Positions 1-11,468 are shown, numbered from the stretch's first letter. The stretch is DNA of 64,000 nucleotides from Dermacentor variabilis (GCF_050947875.1 NC_134571.1:226930024-226994023); one strand, 5' to 3'. A program made the numbers and translations. Notes: generated by a model not told the origin, from the letters alone.

Positions 1-1884
1 GTTCCTCATAATCAGAAAGTGGTTTTGGCACACAAAACTCCATAATTGCAAGTGAAGAAATTTATTGTGTTTACAAAGTTTACAGCTAGGCTGCCAATTT
101 CATCCTTCACTGTTGGTAACCTTGTCCAAACAAAAGACATTACTGAACCATTGTGAAAACATTGCACTGGACTGGACATGTGATGATTGTGGTTCCGATC
201 CTACCCAGGGCAAAAATGTCTTCCACTTTTATTTCCTTTGCTAAATATTGCCATTATTTACAATTTCTATCCTTCAGTTAGAACTTCATTTTCCAATCAC
301 ATTCCAGAGCATAAGTTATAGCCACTTCCATAGTGGTATGCCACCATAGAAGGTCAAAACAGAGTCTGCAATCGAAAACATGTGCAGCATTTCCAGATTA
401 ACTTAAATATAACCATCACTGTTACTGACTGCATTGATGTACATAATTTGATAAATGTCAATATAAAAATTGTCAGTTAAAGCTTTCAGCAATTGTTTAT
501 ATATTTGCTTTATCAGTCATTCATGCATATTTACAAGGAGCAGACACAGCTGTGAATGTATGCTTTGAAGGCTATGCAGTCATGTGGGTTCTTGAGTTAA
601 AGGTATTATTTCAGTCAAGTAGAGTACTGACTGGACACTTTAACCTGTTTTACGAGTTCATGTCTAAACCTAACTATCGTTATCGTTCTAATCATGTTTC
701 ATTCACGTAGCTGATTCATGAGCATTCAAAATATTTAGGTACCATATTTTCCAAACCACAGGTGCCACCATTTTCTTTTAATTTTCGTCCACAGTGCAAC
801 TTGCATATGCAAGACCAACATGCGATATTCTTTTTCTCCAGCAATGTACTTGCTGTTTATTTTGCCTGCTGGAATGTGCGGTTCATAAAATTTTTTTTTA
901 CTGAAGTTTAGTGCCCTGAAATGGGTAAGTACGACATTTTAGGATAAGTGTGTATAAACATGCACAATTGCATTTCACGATGCTGACCCAAGTTAAAATA
1001 GATGCATCTTATACAATGAGTTATGTACACATTCTTTTTTATTTGAAAGTTGTGAAAAGAGGGGATAAGGGGCGACTTGTAGAACAGTTCAGATTACAGT
1101 CCAGAAAATATGGTACATGGTTTGTGAGCCCTGCATACAGTAGAGTAAAATACAACTTGAGCTGATGAAAGTTTCACATGGAAAGCACATCTGCTGTGGA
1201 TGACCTACAGTAGTGGCGAGAGGTCGCAGTTTCATCGACGTCTGTAATAGTTGCACTTCAATTTCGGCAAAATGGCAGACATAATTATGTACAATGCACC
1301 TTAAGTAATCCTAAGTGGAAATTATTCCAGCTTACTGCTATTTTGGGAATTTCAATCCTACTAGGATGATAAGCCATATTAATTCAGTTAACTGCAAGCC
1401 TGAAAAATAAAGCAGAAAGGGAAAAAGCCACAGTATGCTGTGTGGACTACAGTGCCCCTACACCTTCCTGCTTGGTACATGAAGTGATGCAAACAAGTGA
1501 TTGATGCAAACAAGTATAAACAACTAAAGCCGTTGCCTGCAATAAGAATAGCCATATAGGTCAAATAAAGGCCACTGGCTGTGCCAAGGTAGTTACCACT
1601 GTGAAATCGGAGAACGGTTCCTTTTTTTCTCTCTCTCTCTCTGAATCCTTCAGGCATTGATACAATGTAGCAAAATGATAAACATGTTTATGATGTCATT
1701 AACTATAATGCCCTGCAGTCAGTAAAGGTGGCCTCAAATTATGTGGACATTATGAATTTCAAATGCACTAACATTTGCTCCAAGTTCATTACATGGTCTG
1801 GCATGAGTATTGCCTTGTATTTGTGATGTTGAAAAATTAACCACTCTTTATGTATTATAAAGCAGAGCAAAAGCGGTTTCTTAC
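1..1884. other. Intron or unassigned DNA left of exon 3
   Basis: AT-rich sequence with only short, non-conserved ORFs. It would be intron 3 of the minus-strand zinc-finger gene if the gene continues leftwards. It contains one copy of a dispersed repeat (1,049-1,217) and a 17-bp tandem doublet near 1,486-1,520. I see no convincing next exon here, so the rest of the gene is probably outside the window. Confidence 0.4.
1049..1217 (+). repeat. Dispersed direct repeat, copy 1
   Basis: About 170 bp closely resembling 2,733-2,902. Both begin with TTGTGAAAAGAGGG and share GGTTTGTGAGCCCTGCATA and GGAAAGCACATCTGCTGTGG. Both are in the same orientation. I see no coding potential or TIR. Family unknown; probably a fragment of a tick interspersed repeat. 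Confidence 0.75.
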
Positions 1885-2061
1885 CAGCAATAGCAGCTCT
1901 TTCCGACTTGGATAGAAAAACTCGACCCAATTCAAAGTCGTGGCCTCTGTGCTTGGATTGAAAAACCACATTCACACCTGTGTTGTCCTTGGTCACAGTC
2001 ATTGCCGCAAAACATCTTTTCCCGCACTTAACACTTGAAGGCCGCTTCACCTTACTTGTAG
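1885..2061 (-). CDS. Exon 3 of C2H2/Mutator-type family gene (Cys/His-rich block)
   Basis: A 177-nt exon on the minus strand. It is preceded by a strong acceptor (TTTTTTCCACAG at 2,062-2,073) and followed by a GTAAGA donor at 1,884. Read with the G left over from exon 2, it opens A-T-S-K-V-K and continues through VKCGKRCFAAMTVT, QSKHRGHDFELG and FLSKSERAAIAG, with no stop. The C-x3-C, then H-x2-H pattern with a GH(D/E)xxLGxxFLSKSER tail is, from memory, typical of a multicopy arachnid protein family with an N-terminal C2H2 part and a Mutator (MULE)-like transposase part downstream. The catalytic part is not in this window. Length is a multiple of three, so phase 1 is kept. The ATG-less ORF start is not a start codon; the true start is in exon 1. 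Could be a host gene, a domesticated transposase or an intron-bearing transposon copy. Confidence 0.65.
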
Positions 2062-2449
2062 CTGTGGAAAAAAGATAACCGGGTGGTTTATTCTAACTTA
2101 AGCACTGGACTTCAAACACATGCTTAGTGGTGGTTCTACTGTGCCATTTACACCATTTGGCTACAATTCAACTTGCCTGAAACCTGGCTATGCAAACTGC
2201 GCAAAGGTGCGGTATTTTCACGCTTTCAGGGCAACACGTTTTCAGCAGGGGTTTGAGAAGACTTAAATATAGTAACCAAATAGTGAACGTGCAAGTAATT
2301 TAGTTTGAGATGGATCATCTACTAGACTTGATAAATATTCAGTAATCTTTGCAGTAATGCAATGGATTGCTCGAGGTCAATGCATTGCATGCAGCACTTC
2401 AAGGGCACTTTGTTTGTCTCAAAACAAGAACACAAGTAAAAGAAATCTG

Positions 2450-2495
2450 AGTTTTTACATGCCAATACCACGATCTGATTATCAGGCATGCCTCT
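2450..2495 (-). repeat. Fragment of tRNA-derived SINE (3' part)
   Basis: TTTTACATGCCAATACCACG followed by ATCTGATTATCAGGCATGCC matches the distal part of the SINE copies at 16,695 and 59,455. The tRNA-like head is absent. Short, but the match is continuous for about 42 bp. Confidence 0.55.
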
Positions 2496-2732
2496 CTCAG
2501 TAAAAGCTTTGTCCTGGCTGTCAACACCGATCGAAGCAATTACTATATGCAATGCTAACAGGGTATGGTGACAAAAGCAGCATTTATAGCAAGCACAATG
2601 GCATGTGCTAAGATAAGACCATTGACCACTGGAAGGCACACAGTTTGCATTGCATACATGTGTTCTTGCACATGGTTCAGAACTGCATGACAATTTGTGA
2701 TCTTTTAAGTACAAGAACTAACTTCTGTGCAC

Positions 2733-2902
2733 ACTTGTGAAAAGAGGGGGAGGTTACTTGTGCCAGGTTCAAATCGTCCAGAAAATATCGTATATGGTTT
2801 GTGAGCCCTGCATATAGTAGAATAATATACAAGTGAAAGTGATGAAAGCTTCATGTGGAAAGCACATCTGCTGTGGATCTTGTGGACTCGTACAGCAGTG
2901 CT
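2733..2902 (+). repeat. Dispersed direct repeat, copy 2
   Basis: Second copy of the repeat at 1,049-1,217, about 1.7 kb away in the same orientation, with scattered substitutions and small indels. The two copies flank exon 3 and its acceptor, so unequal recombination between them would delete the exon. Confidence 0.75.
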
Positions 2903-3489
2903 TCATCAGTTATCAAAAACCCCTACGAATGATCTCGGAACCAATCGCCAATTAGCCAATCGTACCAATATATTAACACCAAGCTTTCTGTGACGGCTTT
3001 GCAGCCCTTATCACAATCGCCAAAAGCTAATTTCATGGCACACTACCCTGACCATTGGACCTAATGAGCACTGCTTCAGCAGGTCGGTTGGGTATCAGCA
3101 ACTAAAGCTACAGTTAGCTGATGAATCAACTCGTATCTATTTGCAGAGGCCAGCAAACCACCTCGCAACAAAATTGAGTGCATGGAATGGTAGCAATGTT
3201 GTTCGTGTCCACCACTGCCATCTTTGCGTCCATTTGTGCTATAGCACCTCCTTCTGGACGCCGTTCATAGCCTCGCGGCAGTCTCTTGTCGAGCTTCTTG
3301 CATTTTTATCGGGTGTAATACACTTGTGCATATTGCCATAGTGCATATGAAAGCACATGTATCATTTGCAATGCACTTAAGACATTCACCTTCACTTCTT
3401 TTGTTATGTGTGACAGAGCAAATTGTTCTAGTGCAGTTGTAATTTCTTGCCTCTCCCGACGCCTAGGCACACAGCTGCTTTCATTAGCC

Positions 3490-3600
3490 CATAAAATTTT
3501 TATTTAATTGTTTATAAAGGCTTTCTACCTACTCAAATAGAAGTATTTGCAGCATACTGGCATGGTGCCAAATGGCTGGTTCTGGTTGTTAAAATTTTCT
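3490..3600 (+). repeat. Diverged repeat shared with 9,945-10,045
   Basis: The stretch around AATTGTTTATAAAGGCTTTC and TTTGCAGCATACTGGCATGG recurs with substitutions at 9,945-10,045 in the same orientation. Function unknown; likely an old interspersed repeat. Confidence 0.5.
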
Positions 3601-3632
3601 TAAATGTGTCAGCATTTCTATGCTTACCCAAC

Positions 3633-3728
3633 GTCTATCACGCAAGATAAAAATCTGGGCCGATGTCTATCACGCAAGATAAAAATCTGGGCCGATGTCT
3701 ATCACGCAAGATAAAAATCTGGGCCGAT
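3633..3728 (+). repeat. 32-bp tandem repeat, three units
   Basis: Three consecutive, essentially identical 32-bp units beginning GTCTATCACGCAAGATAAAA at 3,633, 3,665 and 3,697. The leading sequence (TTTCTATGCTTACCCAA) is also found at 46,155 next to a related CATCACGTAAGAT motif, so the unit was probably amplified locally from an interspersed repeat. Confidence 0.9.
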
Positions 3729-4208
3729 CCCAGAGATAGTGCAATGCTGGGCCGACCCTTGGCGGATGTGAACAGCCTTCAAGCACTCAACAAAGTGAAA
3801 AGTGCATACAATATAGATAGAGCATGCAGCAGCGAGTGGCTTTACTTATGATCTGCCTGTCGCTACCACGAGATCGAAGCAGCGCTCGCAAATCTCTCGG
3901 CACACACCGCAACCTGCCCCTTTCGCAGATCGTTTTCAAGATATGGGCCCGCTCTTCAAGGCAAAGTGACGAGAACACGGCGTTCCAAGATATGGTCCAC
4001 GCGGTGCATAATGGTTTGACATGGATGGATAAGGCACTAAAGAGCAGTAGGAGCTTATAATGATCAGAACGTCGTCAGCACAACTGGCGCTGCCGTCCAC
4101 AGCAGTCCGTGTTGCTGCGATGCTGCTGTTTATACCGGTCATATTAACTTCCATAACACTTTTTTGCTCAAGTACCCTAAAGAGCCCAGAAGGCATAGGG
4201 GTGGGGGA

Positions 4209-4814
4209 TGTTACGATTGGCCAGCGGGGATAGTGACCTTCTGGCTTCGCTGCATTGAATCGCTTCGTGAAGCCAACAACACGCCCCCTTCGGATAGCCC
4301 TTCGGATCCAGTAAGGATAGACACGTTTGGCGGACAGGGGATTGTTAGCTGGTTCGCTGTCACCTTCAGGGACCAATTGGAGCAAGAAAAGTTTGTTCTA
4401 TGGCGTTCCCCCATGTACTGTGGTAATAGTCACGGTCGTCCGACAGATTCAGCATCTAACTGCAGAGTCGGCTCAGGAACCAAGACGTGCCAGCTTGAGT
4501 CAAGCGTGACAACACCTGTCTACGAGGCCCCACTCGTTTCAGTGTGTTCAGTGAAACAAAAGTGCAAGAGAGTGTGTGAACCTTCGCCCTCAAAGGCGGG
4601 TACTTCCGACGACTTTGGACACTTTGATGGGAGCTTTCCCTGGCCTAGGGATCTAGTAAGGACAGAGAGTGTTTAAGCAGACATTTTCGGCTGTTCAGTG
4701 TGCGTTTCAGTCGTGCTAGACTGATCAGATGTAATGTTTTCCAACCTTCATGTAGATTTGTAAATAAATCCCCTACTCCTCGTCCTTAATGAGAACAAGT
4801 TCCTCCCTTTAACA
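4209..4814 (+). mobile_element. LTR of an LTR retrotransposon (solo or 3' LTR)
   Basis: The 606-bp block starts TGTTACG and ends TTTAACA, giving the TGTTA...TAACA inverted ends expected of an LTR. It has a polyadenylation signal AATAAA at 4,763-4,768 about 45 bp before the end. Immediately upstream is a purine tract (AGGGGTGGGGGA, ending 4,208), which is where the second-strand primer of a retrotransposon lies. This favours a 3' LTR with its internal part lost rather than a solo LTR. No gag, pol or env sequence and no second LTR were recognised in the window. The 170-codon ORF inside it is fortuitous. Confidence 0.6.
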
Positions 4815-4859
4815 ACATCCTTAGCATGAATGAGTCGGACGACGGTATGGGCCAGGTAC

Positions 4860-5670
4860 CCCTTTTTTCATGGCAGACACCAACTCTTACAGGGATTACA
4901 ATGAAAGGAGCAAAAAATACCAAAAGTACACAACTAAACTAGAAATATGAATTGGAACAACATGAATTAGTGCAAAAAGACATATTACAGGGTATATACT
5001 ATGTGTGAAAAAACGTAATGACAAGGTTCAAGGTTCCTAAAATGCTTGACTTATCACAATGAGCTGTTTTACATTAAAAAAACAATGGAAAAAAATTTAG
5101 GTATACATTACTAAACAGGAAAGCAAAATTTCATATTAAATAAGAACATCAGGAAATGCAACTGGAACGTAACAGCAAGGTAAAAGGTAGTTCAGATTTC
5201 TAGGAACAACTTCAAATTATGTACAAATAAGTCGTGACAGATAGCAAGGAGGAGAGGCGAGTGGAAAAACTGATTAGTGTGGGCGAAGATGGGTGCGATA
5301 TTAAGTTGGTGATCAAGCCGTCAAGACATGTCACAAGCTAGTCTGATATTTAGAGTAACGTGGGACAACAGATCGGAGTAAAGTTTATGAAAGAAGGACA
5401 ATAGTGTTGGAAGCCTGCTAATATTGAGAGGAGCTAAATCATATATTTCGTTTGCGTAACGCTAGATGTATGCCAGTAGTTTCTTGTGATAAGGCGAGCA
5501 ACCTTATTTTGCAGAGACTAGTTTGTGTTCGAGGTAGGCCTTGTGTGGATTCCAAATTAAGAAGGCATATTCGATTTTAGAGCATACTAAGGTGGTGTAA
5601 GCAAGAAATTTGGTCTCAGAGTTACCCTAGTGCAAATAGTGCCTTATGAAGCCAAGTGATCTGGTTGCTT
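4860..5670 (-). pseudogene. CR1/Jockey-type LINE-A: ORF2 C-terminal end and 3' UTR
   Basis: Minus-strand translation across several frames gives the block that follows the reverse transcriptase in CR1/Jockey-group LINEs: KATRSLGFIRHYL, then TKFLAYTTLVCSKIEYAFLI, WNPHKAYLEHKL, VARLITRNY and LAPLNIRRLPTLLSFFHKLY. Stops and frameshifts show it is dead. It is the continuation of the LINE whose RT and endonuclease lie at 6,979-9,205, the two parts being separated by a 1.3-kb TIR element. The region below about 5,200 is 3' UTR-like and AT-rich; its exact end near 4,860 is uncertain. Confidence 0.7.
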
Positions 5671-6978
5671 TAGTAGAGTGTTCTAGTTTGCCGTCTTTAC
5701 ACTCCGCTAAGCAGCTGAGCAGAGCAGAAGCGCGAATGCACATGCACCCTCCGCTTAGCTGCAAGTGGGCTGGCGGAGTCAGAAACACTGTCCACTTACA
5801 AGCTGCCTGAGCAGAAGGTTGCTGCCATTTTTTCCTAGCAAGGGTGGTCGATGCGCACGCCCACTCAGGCATGTGCATCAAGGCACCTTGCCTGCCTTGC
5901 TCTTTACAAGATAGATTTGCACAGACGAAGACTTATCTGCTAGAAGGTGCGCATGCTGACCTATTTGAAAACCTCGCAGCATGGGAGTATGTGATGCATG
6001 CTGTGCAGCACGTTAGCATCAGAAAGGATCGGATTGGATGCAAAATGCAAGCTCACTGGCTATCACGTGGCATTCCCCAAGAAGGGGCTTTATTTTCCAC
6101 TGGATAAAATGGACCAGTAAAGCATTGCAAGTTCACGTTTAGATACTTTGTGGACAAATAAGCTATATGTATTTGTTTTACTTATAAAAGTGATCAATAG
6201 GTGCTTTTATTTTGTTCCATTACCTTGAATTTGGCCAGAGGGCACTGCAAATACGAAAGGAACATCAAGCAGAAAGCCAGAGAGGACAAGATAATCTCGT
6301 GGGTGGCGGCAATGGAAAATAAACCTGCTATGAGTTAACTACTGAAGAGGAAATAACGATATCAGGAAAGAAACAATATTATAACTCAAAGGGAAGCTCA
6401 TTACCTTTTGAAACAAGATCAGGATGCCTTAGAACACGCACTTGTACAGCAAGATATAAGGAAGAAGAAGCATGTGCTTGCTGTGGTAAAGCTAGGGAAA
6501 CAATAGAGCATGTTTCATTAGAATGTGAAGATATCTCCCCAGCAGTAGATTTAGGCACCACTGGCCTGCTTGAAGCCCTTGGGTTCAGCAAGAGCAGGGG
6601 GAAAGTAAACATGTATGCAGTAAAGATTGGTAAGCGGCAAATGGAAGATTGGTGGACAAAAAGTAGGGAAATGACAAACAACAGAGGCTTGCAAAAACAA
6701 AGTTCAGGAAGTTTCGTTATGGGAATTCATCGTGTTTTTTTTTTCTTTCTTTGTTAAATAAGTAGGACATTAGGCAATACAATAACAGGAGCTTCATGGC
6801 ACAACCCACCACCTCTTTCCAAAGGGGACACGCGTAGCACCTATCCATCCATCCCTCTGCTCCGCTAGGCTAGACATACAACTAAAACATGCAATCACCC
6901 ACTGCTCCGCCATGTGGCTTAGCGGGGCAACTTGAAGCGGGGCGGACCGTAAACACGCTAAACTAAAACACTCTACTG
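5671..6978. mobile_element. TIR DNA transposon inserted in LINE-A
   Basis: The left end reads (T)AGTAGAGTGTTCTAGTTTG. The right end, reverse-complemented, reads CAGTAGAGTGTTTTAGTTTA, and similarity continues inwards to a shared CGTxTTTAC...TCCGC. The element interrupts the LINE-A coding sequence exactly between the block ending ...RRYDC and KATRSLGF, which fixes its borders. I cannot see a clear target duplication. No transposase is recognisable, and part of the interior is an I-type LINE end. The subterminal motif TTTTAGTTTAGCGT is shared with the TIR element at 46,855-47,374. Superfamily unknown. Confidence 0.75.
6240..6856 (+). pseudogene. I/R1-group LINE 3' end (C-terminal zinc knuckle and 3' UTR)
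   Basis: The plus strand encodes the end of an I/R1-type ORF2: YNSKGSSLPFETRSGCLRTR, then CACCGKARETIEHVSLEC (C-x2-C-x8-H-x4-C, the C-terminal CCHC knuckle of these LINEs), ending near RQMEDWW. It is followed by a 3' UTR with CTTCATGGCACAACCCACCA and short CATCC repeats around 6,842-6,856, a common tail type. The upstream RT and endonuclease are missing (5' truncation) and there are frame breaks before 6,380. It sits inside the TIR transposon in the opposite orientation to LINE-A. Confidence 0.7.
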
Positions 6979-9205
6979 ACAATCGTATCTACGCGAGTGT
7001 TCTATGACAGATCGGATGACAAATGAACACCCGGATATTGTGAATACAGAGGCTAAGGGCACGTTCTATAATTATGTAACTGCATAACACAAGTTTAGCT
7101 GTAGTCCCGAATCTGATAGCTTTTCTTATATTAATGTTAGTTTCCACTTGCTTACCGCCCCACTTACAGAGATTGTCTAGGTAAGATAGAAGGTAGCAGG
7201 TATCCTCAGGGTTAGTAGATCACGCAATCAGCAAATAGTCTATGAAATGCATACCCCATTACTAATATCATTAATATAATCTAAAAACAAAATAGGCCTG
7301 AGCATAGAACCTTGAGGTACTCCAGATTTGACAAGATTTAACGGAGACAAATGGTCACTGATGAAAACCAATTGCTACCAGTTAGCTAAAAATGAAAAGT
7401 TGGTAGTCCACCTAGTATGTATGTATGTATGTACATGTATGTTAAGATCTGTCAGTTTACGAATAAGCCAGAATTGAGGAACCTTGCCAAAAGCCTTTGC
7501 AAAGTCTACAGATATTGCATCGATTTGATAAAAAGAATGAGTGGAGTTATGCAAGTCATGAATTCAAATCAATTGTGTAATAGTCCATGCCGATTGATAA
7601 AGAAAAAGTTATGTTCTGTAAGAAACATCATTAGAGCAGATGAAATGATGTGTTCGAGAAGTTTGCAGCACATGCTGGTTAAAGAAATTGGTTTAATTTG
7701 ATGGGTTAGACGAGTCACCAGATTTAAATATGAGAATTATGCGAGCTGCTTTCTAATCATTTGGGATGCATCTCATGTCAGTACGTTGCTGAAAAAGCTT
7801 GGCTAAAATGTGACATATCGCAGGTTTGGATATCTTAAGAAGTTTAGGGCAGATGCCATCACGACCAGGAGCAGAGTTAGTTGGAAGACAATCAATACAG
7901 GACTGTACTACTTCAGAAGTGATATCAATGCTGTGCATGCTTGAATGCAAAATAGGGGCCTGAAAGCTACTAGGTACAGGAGTCTCATCCGTGACGGATG
8001 AAAAAAACCTCTGAATTTAATAGCAACACGTGCCGGAGAAAGAATGTTACCATCCTTAGATAACGGTACCGTCAAGTTCGATGCATAATTTGGGTTTCCT
8101 AAATTTTTCTGTCATTGCAAAACATGTTTGAAATGTCGTGGCTGAAAAATTTATGTTTGGCTGTTGTTACTACAGTCCTGCATAAGTGTGCATGCTCATG
8201 ACAGGGCCTCCAATCTTCTACAGATGCTCATAGTTTAGCTCTGCAATATAAAGGTTTCACATGCGCTGCAAACCAAGTGCTTTCTGTGCAGGCTGTTATT
8301 TTGAATCTTGGAGTATGCTTTTTTTTTAAGTGTGATCAGCCCATCACGAAGAAGTACCCAGTTTGTGTTTATGTTGCAATGAGGGAATGACTGCAAAAAG
8401 CTGACAGAAAAGGTGGAAAGGCCACTGACAAGCCCGCCAACATTCACGCGGGTGTAATCAAATATTACTTGATTTCTATTTTCACGTTTTTTCAGGGCAC
8501 CTAGAATTCACAATGCAAGATATTGTGGGCGCTGATACCATCCAATACATTTTTCGTAACATTATTTGGTTCTGTGGCTACTATGAGGTCAAAGTGAATC
8601 ACCATAAGTGGGAACAGAAACAATTTGATGCAAATAGAAAGTTGAGAGCATGTCAAGAAAATATTGGCATTGACGTTTTTCTGTGCCATACAGGGGTCGG
8701 CATCACTGCCATTCAATATTGGGATAGTTGAAATCGCCGACAAATATTGGTGATGCCGGTTACTTGTTCTGAACAAATCTTGGACATGTTCAGATAATCC
8801 GGAAAGTAGTGGGATGAATCAAGTGGGCGATAGCAGACTGACAGAGGTAGAATGTGTGGCAGACAGAGAGCAGAGGCAGACAGAGAGCAACCCTCAAAAT
8901 TTTGAGGCAGGAGTTAGTTTCAATAATGCAAGCTTCCAAACTAGATTTTACTGCGATTAACACACCGCCACCTCTCAATTCAGTTTTATGTTTTCTAAAT
9001 GATGAAAACTGACGAGACAAGGACGATCCAAAATGTCTTAACGACAACCAGGTTTCGGTGCCTAGAACAACGTCTACTGAACAGGATTCAAGATAAGAAC
9101 AGAGGTGATCTTGCTTACAAAATAAGCTGCGTAAGTTTCACACAAGAATTGACACATATGCATCGCAGCGTTCATTTTTACATCACTGGGTTTTCGTGAG
9201 GACGT
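6979..9205 (-). pseudogene. CR1/Jockey-type LINE-A: endonuclease and reverse transcriptase
   Basis: Reading right to left on the minus strand there is an APE-type endonuclease (GTETWLSLRHF, ELRGGGVLIAVKSSLEA, then FVGDFNYPNIEW in the 8,700s) followed by a reverse transcriptase. The RT blocks are TNSAPGRDGICPKLLK (7,850s), KAARIILIFKSGD...NYRPISLTSMCCKLLEHII split over two frames (7,620-7,760), VKSGVPQGSMLRPILFL (7,280-7,330) and a YADD-box equivalent near 7,215. Multiple stops and frameshifts make it non-functional. Order and motifs match CR1/Jockey LINEs. The 3' continuation is at 4,860-5,670 and the ORF1 remnant is at 9,206-9,930, so this is a nearly full-length but decayed element lying in intron 2. 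Confidence 0.75.
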
Positions 9206-9930
9206 GACGTTTCGGGAGGGCACTTACTTCACGAGTGGTGTGGTCAAAGACAAATCGTGTTGTCTAGTAGAAGCTTGTCAAACAGAAGTTTGAATCTTTC
9301 AGCGGGCTTCTATTTGGAACGTCCGAAATCTCGGAGTTTCTTCCTAATGGACTGCCTCGGTGAAAAATCCTTATCAATCCACATGAGACTATCCAAACCT
9401 TTCTTAGTTTAAATGCATTTTTCAATATGTGTTTTTTCTTAGAAGTTTAGGAATTTTACAATTATCAGCCATATATGGCCTGGTCTTTCCTGTCCTATTC
9501 TATGGGCACGTTCAATTTAACCAGCTGCAATGCCTAAATATTTAGAAACTAACTCAGTTACAAGCCCTTCCTTTTCCTGCAATGTCTCCGAGTCTTGCTC
9601 AATGATTCCTTTAAAGATAAGGTTGTTGTGACGGAATCTGTTACCAAGGTCGTCTACCACCAAACTTTTGAGTGTTGCGATTTTCTGATTTTATGCTTTC
9701 CAGTTTGTCCTGGGTATCCTTAAGCATGTGAATTACCTCGTGGTGCCAGAGGTTCCTTCCATTTTGGAAAGGAGTTCAGTAACATTCGTTTGGACGTCTT
9801 ACTTTCCCTAGGATGTCTTTCTGAAATTTTCTATTACAGGCTGCCGTATCCTTGAAAATGGGTTGATAATGACATTGGGCTGCGTGGAGACGAGCAAGTG
9901 GTACAATGTTTAAGCATACTTAAGTCCCAG
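9206..9930 (-). pseudogene. LINE-A ORF1 remnant
   Basis: The minus strand, in several frames, reads VVDDLGNRFRHNNLIFKGII, EKEGLVTELVSKYLGI, IERAHRIGQERPGHIWLIIV and DFSPRQSIRKKLRDF, then LLFDKLLLDNTICL. The RRxNLIFxGI...IERAHRIG...IVKF arrangement is that of LINE ORF1 proteins with an L1-ORF1-like RNA-binding core, also found in CR1-group LINEs. It is immediately upstream of the endonuclease part, as expected. Stops at several positions show decay. Clade assignment from memory only. Confidence 0.6.
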
Positions 9931-9944
9931 AGGGGTTTCTGCAT

Positions 9945-10045
9945 GAATTTTTCAATTGTTTATGAAGGTTTCTTAGCTACGCAAAGAAAAGTGTTTGCAA
10001 CATACTGACGTGGTACTAATTGGCTGCTGCTGGCTGTTGGCCTTG
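9945..10045 (+). repeat. Diverged repeat shared with 3,490-3,600
   Basis: AATTGTTTATGAAGGTTTCT and TTTGCAACATACTGACGTGG correspond to the copy at 3,490-3,600. Same orientation, with scattered mismatches. Confidence 0.5.
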
Positions 10046-11468
10046 TGTTTTCCTTTGCTCTTGAGCAGCATTTACTGAGCGCACAGTAATAATGAGCTGC
10101 ACCAAATGGCTACACATTACTGCTGTACTACTCCAACTATTCCAAAAGGGCCAATTTTTCTGCTCCAAAATGCACCACGACTACTCATTTCCTAGTCCAA
10201 ATCCTTAACTGGCTAGGCCACCACTGCGTGCCGATACACCACCCACTGTGGGTGTGGCCTTTATTAGCTAAATCTCTAAGACAAAAATACTGTTATTTTT
10301 GAACTTCTTTATTTAATGAAAAGGCTTTGAATTTGGGCCACCAGTGCCGCAATAAAGTATTCCTATTCCAGCTGCCCCACTTGTTAGAGCTGCATGCCAC
10401 CCGCATTACTAGCTGGGCCAGTCACTTGAAATCGGTGGACTATAGGTTAGAGTAGAATCAAACCGAAGAAATTATTTTTATGTATTGTCTTTGGACGTCC
10501 CCAAATTTCTGGGATGGGCCTGCTGTAAATTTTACGCATTCATAACATGGGAAGGTTATGACAACATGTAACCCAGGCAGGCAATGCTTTTGGAAACGAA
10601 CTTTTAAACTTTGCCACTCTGACAGTGGTGAACAGCGTGATCTGTTGTCATGTGGAGCAGTACTACTTGCATCTGACCGCTGGTTGTATTGTGTCACTGT
10701 TCATTATTTATTACTTGGCAGTGAACACGTGCTCCAAAAAGATGTTCCAATGATTGGTGCAATCTAGTAATACCAGCTACTCGCAATGTCTCTGTAGGCA
10801 TCTCTTTAAATCCTTTTATGTTTAACACGAAGCCCAAGGACTCCCCTGCAATCACCGACACAAAAATAGTACAGTGTAGTTCCAAAACAAATGTGCTTAA
10901 CTCATATTGGCGACAACAAATAGTTTAACATTGGTGCTGTCATAGGTATGGTTTGTGATTACAGCTGATGTCTTGTGGTTGATTAAAGGAGTTCTTTAAC
11001 AGCAAGGTCCAGCATTACCAGAGCTTTGTTTTAAGGGCAGCCACTTGGACAGTTGTACGCTTGGATTCTGGTGTAAGTAGTTTAATATTGATGCATAGGC
11101 TTTGAGGTGACCAAGGCCAGGCTAGTGTATACAATTGTTATCCTGTTCTATTTTCTTTTGCATCACTCGCACTTCATGCAGTGTTACTGCCTAGATGGTA
11201 TGTTGAATGTTATGAAGGAAATAGAATCGTATGTATAACCTTGGCCAAGATGGCCTTGGACTATGTTTAAGCCCAACTTAAGGCATACACGATTCCCAGT
11301 TTGGGTGAGCATACTGAGATAACTGTCCAGGTTGAGGTTCATTCCGATATGCTGTTAATGCTTCTTTGAGTAATTGTATAAACATGACTGAACAAAAATC
11401 TCTGGTTTTTAAAAACCCATCAAAGCCAGAGACTGACTGTTGGTCGTGATACGGGCATTGCACAATAC
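10046..11468. other. Intron 2, distal part
   Basis: No conserved reading frame or structured repeat was recognised. The short ORFs on both strands have no motif. The stretch ends at the donor of exon 2 (11,467-11,468). Confidence 0.4.

Larger units (their letters stand above)
2062..4208. other. Intron 2, proximal part
   Basis: Intron between exons 2 and 3 of the minus-strand gene. It contains a SINE scrap (2,450-2,495), a dispersed repeat copy (2,733-2,902), a diverged repeat shared with 9,945-10,045 and a 32-bp tandem array. The remaining sequence shows no conserved reading frame. Just before 4,209 is a purine-rich run that looks like a retroelement polypurine tract. Confidence 0.45.

Noticed and set aside
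4164..4676. 170-codon plus-strand ORF with overlapping 149-codon minus ORF
   Set aside because: Lies wholly in the LTR; no domain, and open frames on both strands suggest chance in GC-rich sequence.
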